This document shows positions 7,475 to 15,003 of a DNA stretch of 46,725 bases, piece after piece. The notes under the pieces were generated by a model. The model saw only the letters and a program-made list of their open reading frames with translations, had not been told where the DNA came from and did no database searches. This DNA is from IMCC26207 sp037141255 (GTDB lineage: Bacteria; Actinomycetota; Acidimicrobiia; Acidimicrobiales; Microtrichaceae): the NCBI GenBank assembly GCA_037141255.1, contig JBAXCX010000006.1, positions 1 through 46,725 of the forward strand, given 5' to 3'. Each line of letters starts with the position of its first letter. Positions within the stretch are counted from its first letter, which is position 1. The position numbers and the translations under genes are program-made.

Positions 7475-9148
7475 TTAGAGACCTACTACTCGGCCTCCCC
7501 CTTGGGGAGGCCGAGTCGCGTCAGGTGCGCGCACAACAGGAATCGTGAGGGAAACCCGTGTTCCGATTCTTCTCACGTGCCCCGTTGCCGTTCGAGTTTC
7601 ACCTGAGGCGGCCTGTTCATCTGCGGGAGCAAAACTGATCTTGCCCTCGAGTTCAGAGATCAGACCCGTAACAATCGATAGCCCCAAACTGGGCGTTCGT
7701 ACAGGGTCAGCATCCCCGCTCATGCCAACTCCGTCGTCGATAACATCTACCCGAAGAACACCAGCACCCTGAAGCATCTCGATGCGGACCTTGGGCAATT
7801 CCTCGGACATGAGCAAGCCCGGTGGATACGCGTGGTCCACGATGTTCTGAAGCAACTCGGTCAGCACGACTGCTAGTGAGGTAGCAGTCGGCGATGGCAG
7901 GTTTCCGGACTCGCCGATCATCTCAAAGCTCAGCGGGCGATCCGGTGAGGTCAGACCCTCCTCCACCATTCGTACGAGCGGTCGAAGAATCTCGGAAAAG
8001 TTCACCTCGTCTCCGTCTTCTCGAGACAAGGTCTCATGCACCAGCGCTATCGAGCGAATTCGGCGCACCGACTCCTCAATTGCGGCTTTGGCCGAAGGTT
8101 CGGTCAAGCGGCGGCCCTGAAGCCGTAACAACGAGGAAATTGTCTGCAGGTTGTTCTTGACCCGATGATGGATTTCTCTGATGGTGGCATCTTTTGAAAT
8201 CAGCAATCGATCTCGGCTCTTCAGTTCCGAGATATCTCGCAGCAGCACGAGTCCCCCATTCACACGCCCGTGGTTGAGCAGAGGGATGCACCAGATCACC
8301 ACACAGATCTCGTTTCGCTCAACCTCTTCAGCAGCGGGCCGGGCAGTAAAAAAGGCGCGATAGGTCGTGTCGGACTCCACTCCTAGCTCCGTCAGGCTTG
8401 CACCTTGAATTCGCCCCGAAATTCGCAATCTTCGGAGCGCAGAGATTGCATTTGGAGAGGTAAAGGAAACCTTTCCGAGTTCGTCTAGCAGAATCACGCC
8501 ATCACCCACACGTGGCCCGCCCGCTGCCAAAACTTCCTCGTCCTCAAATGGGAACTTTCCGTCTGCAACCATCCTCGTAAGGCGATCAAAAACTTCAAGG
8601 TAGACACCCTCAAGGACTCCACGCTGACGAGTCGTGGATAGCGCAGACTCACTCGCTATAACGGCTACAACTTGATCTCGAAACCGAACCGGAATCGCGG
8701 TGACTCGGATTCGTTCACCAAGCCAGGCGGACTCAACGATCGTGTCAACAATCTCTCCGGTGCCCGCTGCCTCGGCCACAGCCGGCCGCTGGGCGGCACT
8801 CATCGTGCGGCCAACTACATCGTCAAGAAACAAGGTTTGGCCCGTGTTCGGGCGCATCTGATTGACAACAAGAAACCTTTTCTCGTCGACCTCGCTCTGC
8901 ACAGGGAGCGGGACATACAGCAAAAGATCAGAGAAAGAGAGGTCAGACAACATCCCCCAACCGGCCACAAGCCGGCGCAGATGCCGTGAGGCCTCGATCT
9001 CGACAGGCGGCACAATTAATCCCACGTGTTCGGCTGTGAAGTCACCGTCATCAAGGTCGTCCACCACATCGGGAGCGTCATAGTCAGGATGCCCGAATGT
9101 GGGCTCCGGATAACGCGTGGATGAGCTATCGAATTCGCCTGTACTCAT
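7475..9148 (-). CDS. pdtaS: PdtaS-like sensor histidine kinase (GAF-PAS-HisKA_2-HATPase)
   Basis: This 557-residue soluble kinase follows the PdtaS layout. An N-terminal GAF-like region (about 50-200) contains LVAGWGMLSDLSFSDLLLYVP and NQMRPNTGQT, both close to mycobacterial PdtaS. A PAS-like region spans about 210-310. A HisKA_2 dimerisation helix carries the phosphoacceptor in EIHHRVKNNLQT (His327/328), and the C-terminal ATPase domain has LTELLQNIVDHAYP, DVIDDGVGM and LGLSIV. PdtaS phosphorylates the RNA-binding antiterminator PdtaR in mycobacteria; no pdtaR gene is in this window. The start overlaps the stop of the upstream Get3-like gene by ATGA. The N-terminal ~45 acidic residues are extra relative to the mycobacterial protein. 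Confidence 0.92.
   Translation of the reverse strand: MSTGEFDSSSTRYPEPTFGHPDYDAPDVVDDLDDGDFTAEHVGLIVPPVEIEASRHLRRLVAGWGMLSDLSFSDLLLYVPLPVQSEVDEKRFLVVNQMRPNTGQTLFLDDVVGRTMSAAQRPAVAEAAGTGEIVDTIVESAWLGERIRVTAIPVRFRDQVVAVIASESALSTTRQRGVLEGVYLEVFDRLTRMVADGKFPFEDEEVLAAGGPRVGDGVILLDELGKVSFTSPNAISALRRLRISGRIQGASLTELGVESDTTYRAFFTARPAAEEVERNEICVVIWCIPLLNHGRVNGGLVLLRDISELKSRDRLLISKDATIREIHHRVKNNLQTISSLLRLQGRRLTEPSAKAAIEESVRRIRSIALVHETLSREDGDEVNFSEILRPLVRMVEEGLTSPDRPLSFEMIGESGNLPSPTATSLAVVLTELLQNIVDHAYPPGLLMSEELPKVRIEMLQGAGVLRVDVIDDGVGMSGDADPVRTPSLGLSIVTGLISELEGKISFAPADEQAASGETRTATGHVRRIGTRVSLTIPVVRAPDATRPPQGGGRVVGL
7488..7516. terminator. Perfect 13-bp hairpin at the end of whiB, inside pdtaS coding sequence
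   Basis: ACTCGGCCTCCCC (7488-7500) is perfectly complementary to GGGGAGGCCGAGT (7504-7516) with a three-base loop. It lies 52 bases after the whiB stop and is also the coding sequence for the PdtaS C-terminal tail (RPPQGGGR). There is no T-tract, which is common for actinobacterial terminators. Confidence 0.7.
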
Positions 9149-10332
9149 GACCAGATCTTCTCTCCGAGATGCAAGAGCGATGTAAGTGAATGTATGTCTT
9201 GTTCAAAGTATGGAATCGACAACGTCACATCTGCACTTCCTGACAGCGCAGCGCGTTGATCTGCCTCACGTCGAGCAACCACCTGATAGTTCAAAAAGCT
9301 GCTGCCGATCTCTGCCAACATGTTTGCAAGCTGGTTCTCGCTCAACTCGGGGAAGTGCTTGTGAAGCTCTGCCGCAATCTCTGCCGGCTGAGCAGTCATG
9401 GCTCTCGCGGATTTCGCCCCGGTACGGCTCAGGAAGTAGGCGGGCAACACTTTGTTCAAGATGAGTGCCCCAACGTGATAGTTGCGATCAGCCAGAACGT
9501 TCAAAAAGAACTCGGCCTCTTGGGCAGGTGAAGACTCCAGCGTGGACACAACTAGGAAGGATGTTTGCAGACTTCCAAGGAGCGCAGTCACTGCTTCAGC
9601 TCGCTCAACGAACCCGGCGTACATCGACTGAAACAGAATGAAGAACTCGGCGATATCTTCCAAAAACTGTGTCCCTAAGATCCGGTCTGCTACGAGATAG
9701 AACGGCTTGGACGCAAAGCCCACCATGCGCGATTGATACGGGGCGATGAGCCAGCGCAACAACTTTGACGAGAAGAAATCGGCCATGCGCTCCGGCGCAT
9801 CAAGAAAGTCGATGGCATTGCGAGTCGGCGGAGTATCCACCACGATCAGGTCATACTTCCCAGAGGTGTGAATCTGATACAAGCGCTCCATCGCCACGTA
9901 GTCATGACTCTGAATAAACTTGCCGGTGATGTTGCGATAGAGCGGGTTGGCCAAAATTGCATCGCGAGTCGCTACATCTGGGGCGTGGGCCTGAATCAGG
10001 TCATCCCAAGATTGCTTCGTATCGAGCATCGCAACCCAGAGTTCCCCCTGTGGGCTAGCGCCTGCATCTGCGAAGGCCGAAACCGGAACCTGGGTCTCAA
10101 CATTTCCGAACTGCTCAAGGCCTAGCGCGCTTGCCAATCGGCGCGCAGGGTCGATGGTCAGAACGAGCACTTTGATGCCCAAGTTTGCGGCAGCGGTTGC
10201 GCCTAACGCCGCAGCAATTGTGGTCTTGCCCACTCCTCCGGACCCCGTCGAGATGATGATTTCCTTGGATGCGCAGAGTTGCTCAAGGGAAGCATGAGGG
10301 TCTGTTTGTGACCCAGCAGCCGACCTAGTCAC
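9145..10332 (-). CDS. Get3/ArsA-like ATPase (second of pair, Rv3680-like)
   Basis: This 395-residue P-loop ATPase of the ArsA/Get3 family has a deviant Walker A STGSGGVGKTT near residue 30, a DPARRLASALG block following the second strand, a VVDTPPTRNAIDFLDAP switch region and ALILNKVLP (the N-K/R adenine-contact motif). A long helical insertion (about 165-240) matches the client-binding part of the family. Actinobacteria carry such ATPases as adjacent pairs (Rv3679/Rv3680 in M. tuberculosis). A role in membrane-protein targeting or stress tolerance is inferred by homology and not proven. It overlaps its partner and pdtaS by four bases on each side, so all three are translationally coupled. 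Confidence 0.88.
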   Translation of the reverse strand: MTRSAAGSQTDPHASLEQLCASKEIIISTGSGGVGKTTIAAALGATAAANLGIKVLVLTIDPARRLASALGLEQFGNVETQVPVSAFADAGASPQGELWVAMLDTKQSWDDLIQAHAPDVATRDAILANPLYRNITGKFIQSHDYVAMERLYQIHTSGKYDLIVVDTPPTRNAIDFLDAPERMADFFSSKLLRWLIAPYQSRMVGFASKPFYLVADRILGTQFLEDIAEFFILFQSMYAGFVERAEAVTALLGSLQTSFLVVSTLESSPAQEAEFFLNVLADRNYHVGALILNKVLPAYFLSRTGAKSARAMTAQPAEIAAELHKHFPELSENQLANMLAEIGSSFLNYQVVARREADQRAALSGSADVTLSIPYFEQDIHSLTSLLHLGEKIWS

Positions 10333-11288
10333 GAGAAGCCCAGTTCTTCACCGAGCGCATCAGCTAGCTGCGCAGTAGCGCGGACCCCGTGCGAACGATT
10401 GAACAGGTACGGCAGGTACATCACCGGCAGGTCCTTGGGCAGCGAGTCACGCAAGCGCGTCAGGTGTTGTACCCGAGCCCTGCGCAGATTGACCGCTAGT
10501 TCGGCTCCGGCGAGGACATCCACCACTCCCTCTCCCGCGCTCTTGACCAAGGCTTCAAGGACGGCATCTGTGTTCAGCTGATCAAAGAGTTCCTGATCGC
10601 CTCTCGCAAACAACTCAGGCAGGACTCGATTGACCACGACTGACGCAATGGAAATGTCAGTCTCTTGACTCAACCGATCCACTAGTTCGAGTGTCTCGGT
10701 GACGGGCATCTCTTCGGGAGCAGTCACGACCACCACACCAGTGGTGTCTGCATCGGTGAGGATGTCGATCATCCAGTCGGTCTGGTTTCTGACTAACCCA
10801 ACTTTGACCAGATCGTTAATCGCGACTGGTGAGGAGAGTTGCCCGACCACATGGCCCGTTGCTGCTGCGTCAACGACAACTAGGTCGTAGTGCTGCTCGC
10901 GAACCTCATAGGTGAGCTTGCCAACCGTCAGAATTTCTTTTACTCCAGGCGCAGCATTGGCTAAGAAATCAAACGTCCTTGCCAGTGGTCCGATCCTGGT
11001 GAGAAGCGGGAGTTTTAAGTTGAGTCGCAAGTACTCATTCAGACTCGCCTCAGTGTCCATCGACATGGCGCTCAACTTGTTTCGAACTTCGGTTGGTTCA
11101 AACTTGAGCGGGCCAATACCAAAGAACTTTGACAGGTCTCCCTTGGCATCGACTTCACACACCAGAGTCCGCAGACCGCTACGCGCCGCAAGAAAACCCA
11201 GAGCCGAAGCTACAGAGGTCTTCCCTACGCCACCCTTACCCGTGACGAAGAGGAGTTTGTGATTCAACAAGCCCCGAGATGGGCTCAC
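10329..11288 (-). CDS. Get3/ArsA-like ATPase (first of pair, Rv3679-like)
   Basis: This 319-residue ArsA/Get3-family ATPase has Walker A GKGGVGKTS at residues 17-25, CEVDAKGDLSKFFG (the family D-x-[KR] region), LVVVDAAATGHVVGQL as the switch II region and VVVNRVLPELF. I chose GTG at 11288, one base after the DUF3107 stop, because the longer in-frame ATG/GTG start at 11342 would overlap DUF3107 by 53 bases and adds unconserved residues. It probably forms a heterodimer with the downstream ATPase, by analogy with other actinobacterial pairs. No CxxC metal site of eukaryotic Get3 is visible. Confidence 0.87.
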   Translation of the reverse strand: MSPSRGLLNHKLLFVTGKGGVGKTSVASALGFLAARSGLRTLVCEVDAKGDLSKFFGIGPLKFEPTEVRNKLSAMSMDTEASLNEYLRLNLKLPLLTRIGPLARTFDFLANAAPGVKEILTVGKLTYEVREQHYDLVVVDAAATGHVVGQLSSPVAINDLVKVGLVRNQTDWMIDILTDADTTGVVVVTAPEEMPVTETLELVDRLSQETDISIASVVVNRVLPELFARGDQELFDQLNTDAVLEALVKSAGEGVVDVLAGAELAVNLRRARVQHLTRLRDSLPKDLPVMYLPYLFNRSHGVRATAQLADALGEELGFS

Positions 11289-11289
11289 T

Positions 11290-11523
11290 TCAGCTCGAGA
11301 AACCCATCGGCCGTGCTTCTTCAGCTGTACCAAGCTCGACATAGGTGATCTTGGAAGATGGCACAGCCACCTCTCGGCCTTTGCGGTCGGTCAGCCAGAG
11401 CACCTTGGTGTCTGATCCAAGTACGTCATCGACGCGACTCTTGATCTCTGCGCGATCCACATCCTCTGGGAGTTGCATTTCAATCTCACGGGGCGAGTAG
11501 GTCACGCCGATGCGCACGTCCAC
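11290..11523 (-). CDS. DUF3107 family protein
   Basis: This 77-residue protein matches the short actinobacterial DUF3107 family: MDVRIGV at the start, a SPREIEMQLPEDVDRAEI middle and a C-terminal SSKITYVELG strand. Its function is unknown. The GTG start at 11523 is preceded by an AGGAGA Shine-Dalgarno sequence. It is the first gene of the operon DUF3107, two Get3-like ATPases and pdtaS. Its stop is one base before the next start, so it is probably made with the ATPase pair. Confidence 0.88.
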   Translation of the reverse strand: MDVRIGVTYSPREIEMQLPEDVDRAEIKSRVDDVLGSDTKVLWLTDRKGREVAVPSSKITYVELGTAEEARPMGFSS

Positions 11524-11644
11524 TGGTGTCTCTCCTGCATAGTTCTGTTTCCCCGAAATGAGGAACCTTCTGCAGCATAACGGTACTCCGCCAGCAGGAT
11601 TCGTTCAGCTCAGTACGGTCCCGCTCGGCCAACCGGTCGAGCAG

Positions 11645-12073
11645 CTAGGGGACGTTCAAGATGCAAGTCTGGGTTACTTGGGTGGTAACTCCTTGAACTG
11701 CAGTGATAACAGGCCGATCGCAGTCCTCGTAGACCATTTGGTCGGGATGAGTCACGACCCAAGTCCCTGCAGGCACCTCGACCAACAGTTTGCCCGTTGA
11801 GTCTGTTGTGCCGCTCGCCACGACTTGGCCTCTTGTGCCCACTTCAACCGCACGCGAAGCCGAGGTCGGGGTTCTGCAGAATGGAACCCCGGGCTGAACC
11901 CTGCCGCCACAGATAATTTGCAGGGTCGTGATCTGAAGGCGAGTTACAGCGGCAGGTGCCGGCACGGCGGTGCACCCTGCAGCAGCAACCAAACAGGAAA
12001 CGACGAGAGCTGTAACTGCGAGTGTGCGGCCTGCGAACATCCCCGGGACACTAGATGCTGAGGGCTCTTGCAC
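11645..12073 (-). CDS. Small secreted lipoprotein of unknown function
   Basis: This 142-residue protein has a signal peptide with a hydrophobic core TLAVTALVVSCLVAA and a lipobox-like AAGC ending at Cys34. The mature part contains four more cysteines (IICGG, PFCRT, EDCDRP, QTCIL) and the phrase STGKLLVEVPAGTWVVTHP, which looks like a small beta-sandwich of the carboxypeptidase-regulatory or SpaA type. An alternative start at Met12 would shorten the n-region. I do not recognise the family. It lies between the DUF3107 operon and the yceI-like gene, in the same direction as DUF3107, with 121 bases between them. Confidence 0.7.
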   Translation of the reverse strand: MQEPSASSVPGMFAGRTLAVTALVVSCLVAAAGCTAVPAPAAVTRLQITTLQIICGGRVQPGVPFCRTPTSASRAVEVGTRGQVVASGTTDSTGKLLVEVPAGTWVVTHPDQMVYEDCDRPVITAVQGVTTQVTQTCILNVP

Positions 12074-12179
12074 GCATGAGTTTTGCTTCTAGTCGCCATC
12101 AGAATTGGGTGCCGGATGCCTGCAACCGTGAAGCCACGAGCCTTGCCTAGTATCAGCAGATCGTTCAGCGGGAGCCTGA
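12074..12179. other. Divergent intergenic region between lipoprotein and YceI-like gene
   Basis: This 106-base stretch separates the lipoprotein start from the tandem ATG repeats before the yceI-like gene. I see no ORF of its own and no clear hairpin. It must hold promoters for both directions, but no hexamer pair stands out. Confidence 0.4.
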
Positions 12180-12247
12180 ACAACCATGAAACGAGCACAA
12201 CCATGAAGCAAGTCCAATATGAAGCGAGCTGACTCATGAAACCAAGT
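12180..12247 (+). repeat. Four degenerate 17-base units, each with an ATG, over the YceI-like start
   Basis: The units ACAACCATGAAACGAGC, ACAACCATGAAGCAAGT, CCAATATGAAGCGAGCT and GACTCATGAAACCAAGT follow each other without gaps. Each holds ATGAARC; the ATGs are at 12186, 12203, 12219 and 12236, the last being the gene start. The first three open tiny ORFs (MKRAQP, MKQVQYEAS, MKRADS). The first ends in an ATGA overlap with the second ATG, and the third ends in an ATGA overlap with the real start. Confidence 0.8.
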
Positions 12248-12973
12248 TTGAAGTACGGGTTGATTGTCATTGTCCTCATCGGGCTGCTCGGTTCTGCTGC
12301 TGCATATTTGTTCCTGAAGGACAACTCCCCCGAAGCTGTCAGTTTGGATGCTGCTAGCGACTCAGTCGCTGGCTCGGACACGTCCGAAACCTCATCTGGC
12401 TCAGCTAAAGAGGTGGAAATTGCCGGCAAGTGGGCAGCGGATAGTGATGCCGGAGAGTTCACCTTTGATTCTGCGACGGGCAGCTTTGCCGGGTTTCGAA
12501 TCACCGAAGAACTCGCGCAGATCGGTACAACCGAAGCAGTCGGTCGAACCGGCGATGTACAAGGCACCATGACGATCGATGGCAGCACCGTGACCGAGGC
12601 GACCTTTACCATTGACATGACCACGCTGAGCTCAAACGATTCACGTCGTAACGGCAAGATTCAAGGCGCTCTGCAGACGGATCAGTTTCCAACCGCCTCA
12701 TTCACCTTGACCGAGCCAATCGACCTTGGCCCGGACGCAACTGCTGGCGGCGATCTGACTGTCAATGCCATCGGAAATATGACAATTCATGGTCAGACTC
12801 AGCCGGTGACGTTGCCGTTGCAGGCAAAACTCGTTGGCTCCACCATCATCGTCGTGGGGTCACTCGATGTGACCTTCGCTGACTATGGGGTAGAAGTTCC
12901 CACTGCACCAATCGTGATATCGGTGCAAGACCACGGCCCGATCGAATTTCAACTTCTTTTCGCTCGCGCCTAA
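12236..12973 (+). CDS. YceI-family lipid-binding-like protein with N-terminal membrane anchor
   Basis: This 245-residue protein has one N-terminal transmembrane segment (about residues 7-26, YGLIVIVLIGLLGSAAAYLF), a Ser/Asp-rich linker (about 30-60) and a C-terminal YceI domain. The YceI pattern is clear: GKWAADS at the start, FAGFRITEELA, TGDVQGTMTIDG, SNDSRRNGKIQGALQTDQFPTASFTL (family R(D)xHL..FFD equivalent), and a final GSLDVTFADYGVEVP. YceI proteins bind isoprenoid-like lipids in a lipocalin-like barrel; the ligand here is unknown. The gene is preceded by four ATG-bearing tandem units. Its stop codon lies within a hairpin shared with convergent mrp. Confidence 0.88.
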   Translation: MKPSLKYGLIVIVLIGLLGSAAAYLFLKDNSPEAVSLDAASDSVAGSDTSETSSGSAKEVEIAGKWAADSDAGEFTFDSATGSFAGFRITEELAQIGTTEAVGRTGDVQGTMTIDGSTVTEATFTIDMTTLSSNDSRRNGKIQGALQTDQFPTASFTLTEPIDLGPDATAGGDLTVNAIGNMTIHGQTQPVTLPLQAKLVGSTIIVVGSLDVTFADYGVEVPTAPIVISVQDHGPIEFQLLFARA

Positions 12974-13004
12974 CCCGGCTCAGAGAATTTTGAGTTCCGG
13001 GTTA
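12971..13004. terminator. Bidirectional hairpin overlapping yceI-like stop and mrp 3' end
   Basis: TAACCCGG-CTCA (12971-12982) pairs with TGAG-TT-CCGGGTTA (12991-13004): an eight-pair stem, a two-base bulge and four more pairs around a GAGAATTT loop. The left arm starts with the yceI-like stop codon and the right arm is within the last mrp codons. Confidence 0.6.
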
Positions 13005-14137
13005 TAGCGACGAGTGGGTGCGAGTTCAACATCAACGCGCTCAGCAATCGCAGCAAAGGCCTGAGCTGCTTCTGATTCGGGATCAACGGCCATAATCGGA
13101 TGACCGTCGTCTCCGCCTTCACGCAACTTCGGCACGAGTGGAATCTTTCCGAGCAGCGGAACATCGATTCGCTCGGCAAGGGCCTGTCCACCACCGGATC
13201 CGAAAATCTCGTAGCGGGTCCCGTCATCGCCGGTGAACCAGGACATGTTCTCGATCACGCCTTTGGTGTCCAGCCGGACTTTGTCGGCCATGAAGGCGGC
13301 GCGCTGAGCCACCTTCTGAGCTGCCGGCTGAGGAGTAGTGACTACGTAGAGCTCAGCGCGTGGCAAGAACTGTGCCAAAGAAATCGAAATATCTCCGGTA
13401 CCGGGGGGAAGGTCAACTACCAAATAGTCCGGCTCGTCCCAGTACACGTCGGTCAGAAACTGCTCAAGCGCCTTATGCAACATTGGGCCTCGCCAGATCA
13501 CAGGCTGATCCTCTTCCACGAAGAACCCCATCGAAATACAGTTCACCCCGTAAGCCTCTGGAGGAATGATCATCTGATCGATCAGCACGGGTGGGCGATC
13601 CACACCAAGCATGCGTGGAATGGAGAAGCCCCAGACGTCTGCGTCCACGATCGAGACACGCTTACCTCGCTGTGCAAGCGCAATTGCCAAGTTGGTCGTA
13701 ACAGAAGACTTGCCGACTCCGCCCTTGCCCGAGGCAATCAGCAAGACACGGGTCTTTGAATTTGGATCGGCGAAGGGAATCGCACGGCCTTCGGCATGCC
13801 CATGCGCTGGCTGAGACCCAGCAGTTGAGGCGGGATCACCGTGGAGTTGAGTTCGGAGTTCTTCACGCTCCGCATCGTTCATGGATGTGAACTCCAAGTT
13901 GACGCGATCAACTCCTGGCAGAGCCGTCACAGCCTCGGACACTCTGGACTGAATCTCTGCTTTGAGCGGGCATCCAGGGATCGTCAAGGCGATCAAGATG
14001 TTCACCTCTGGAAGGTGAAGTTCTACTGAGCGAACCATTTTAAGATCGACGATGGACCGATGAAGCTCCGGGTCCTGCACGGGTCGAAGCGCATCGATGA
14101 CGGCATCTTCAGAGACTGCAGGCTGGTTTTCTGTCAT
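12980..14137 (-). CDS. mrp: Mrp/ApbC-family P-loop ATPase (Fe-S carrier)
   Basis: This 385-residue protein has the two-domain Mrp layout. An N-terminal MIP18/DUF59 domain (about 10-100, ALRPVQDPELHRSIVDLKMV and IPGCPLKAEI) is followed by an ATPase domain with deviant Walker A ASGKGGVGKSS at 136-145, VDADVWGFSIPRMLG, YLVVDLPPGTGD and GVIENMSWF. Mrp proteins carry and insert Fe-S clusters. The CxxC motif that usually follows ENMS is absent (ENMSWFTGDDGTRYEIFG), as in mycobacterial Mrp to my recollection. The start at 14137 follows an AAGAGGA site; the longer open frame to 14221 is rejected. It is divergent from a SufR-like regulator and a cysteine desulfurase. Confidence 0.93.
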   Translation of the reverse strand: MTENQPAVSEDAVIDALRPVQDPELHRSIVDLKMVRSVELHLPEVNILIALTIPGCPLKAEIQSRVSEAVTALPGVDRVNLEFTSMNDAEREELRTQLHGDPASTAGSQPAHGHAEGRAIPFADPNSKTRVLLIASGKGGVGKSSVTTNLAIALAQRGKRVSIVDADVWGFSIPRMLGVDRPPVLIDQMIIPPEAYGVNCISMGFFVEEDQPVIWRGPMLHKALEQFLTDVYWDEPDYLVVDLPPGTGDISISLAQFLPRAELYVVTTPQPAAQKVAQRAAFMADKVRLDTKGVIENMSWFTGDDGTRYEIFGSGGGQALAERIDVPLLGKIPLVPKLREGGDDGHPIMAVDPESEAAQAFAAIAERVDVELAPTRRYNPELKIL

Positions 14138-14254
14138 TTTTGGGGTCCTCTTCGGGAAGTATCTGACGGCCACCACTCTGCCGCAGACTCTGATCCTTCC
14201 AAGCTCACCCCTGTTCGGCAACTCCGCCGCAGGGCCAACAGAGCGGCGGAACAG

Positions 14255-14260
14255 TACAGT
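14255..14260 (+). promoter_or_regulatory. Putative -10 element TACAGT for leaderless regulator mRNA
   Basis: TACAGT ends six bases before GTG 14267 and there is no Shine-Dalgarno sequence. The spacing places the transcription start on the start codon. The 129-base divergent region to mrp (14138-14266) may also hold regulator binding sites, but I see no clear palindrome. Confidence 0.5.
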
Positions 14261-14266
14261 GAGAGT

Positions 14267-14986
14267 GTGGATCAGCTGAGCCCTACCGAGTTTGCCTCGG
14301 TGGTAACCGCAATCACCTCAGCCTTTGGGGACCCAACGCGACGAGAGATTTATTTGTTCGCGCATAGCACCCCAATCGGTGTGACGGCATCCGAGGTGGC
14401 CGAGAAGTTTGACCTTCACGCCAATGTGGCTCGGCACCATCTCGACAAACTCTCCGCAGGGGGCTACCTAGAAATTTCCACCGAGCGCCCATCGGGCGGA
14501 ACTGGTGGAGCGGGCAGACCCTCGAAGCGTTACCGAGCTTGCGATGAAAACATGACCCTCAATGTCTCAGTCCGACAAGACGATGTTTTGGTCAAGTTGC
14601 TCGGACGCGCGCTCGGTGAGCTTGGCCCCGACCGAGCTTCGGCCCTTGCAGAAGAAGTGGGGATTGAGTTTGGCCAGGAAATGGCTGAAGCAATGGGAGA
14701 ACAAAGCACGCGTTCGTTCCGAGCTGCTCTGCATTCGGTTGCCGATGCGCTCTCTGCGCACGGGTTTGCTGCCCACGCAGAGAAGGAGGGCAACTCCATG
14801 CGACTCGTCACAGAGCATTGCCCGTTTGGGGAAGCCGTTGTTGAACACCCTGTGATCTGCGCAGTTGACCGGGGCATGGTCAAAGGCATGCTTGGAACGC
14901 TCTACGGCGAGACTCGGGTCGACCTCACCTCGGCTGCGGCAGGTAGCGAAGACCACTGCATTACTGCGTTCGACAGCGAACCCTAA
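14267..14986 (+). CDS. SufR-like winged-helix regulator with C-terminal cysteine domain
   Basis: This 239-residue regulator has an N-terminal ArsR/MarR-type winged helix (about 10-90) with GVTASEVAEKFDLHANVARHHLDKL as helix-turn-helix and GRPSKRYRA as wing. The C-terminal domain resembles the Fe-S-sensing part of SufR (COG2345 family), with cysteines at 185, 198 and 231 (C-x12-C-x32-C) in CPFGEAVVEHPVICAVDRGMV. The start is taken as GTG 14267 because TACAGT sits six bases upstream; the longer frame from 14060 overlaps mrp and is rejected. The next gene is a cysteine desulfurase 17 bases on and mrp is divergent, so control of Fe-S assembly is a reasonable inference. The sulfur-assembly suf genes are not here. 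Confidence 0.82.
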   Translation: MDQLSPTEFASVVTAITSAFGDPTRREIYLFAHSTPIGVTASEVAEKFDLHANVARHHLDKLSAGGYLEISTERPSGGTGGAGRPSKRYRACDENMTLNVSVRQDDVLVKLLGRALGELGPDRASALAEEVGIEFGQEMAEAMGEQSTRSFRAALHSVADALSAHGFAAHAEKEGNSMRLVTEHCPFGEAVVEHPVICAVDRGMVKGMLGTLYGETRVDLTSAAAGSEDHCITAFDSEP

Positions 14987-15003
14987 GCCCCGTCTGCTGC
15001 CCT

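Noticed and set aside
12980..14221. Longer N-terminus for mrp up to 14221
   Set aside because: The extra 28 residues are unconserved and overlap the promoter region of the divergent regulator. ATG 14137 has a Shine-Dalgarno sequence and gives the normal MIP18-domain start.
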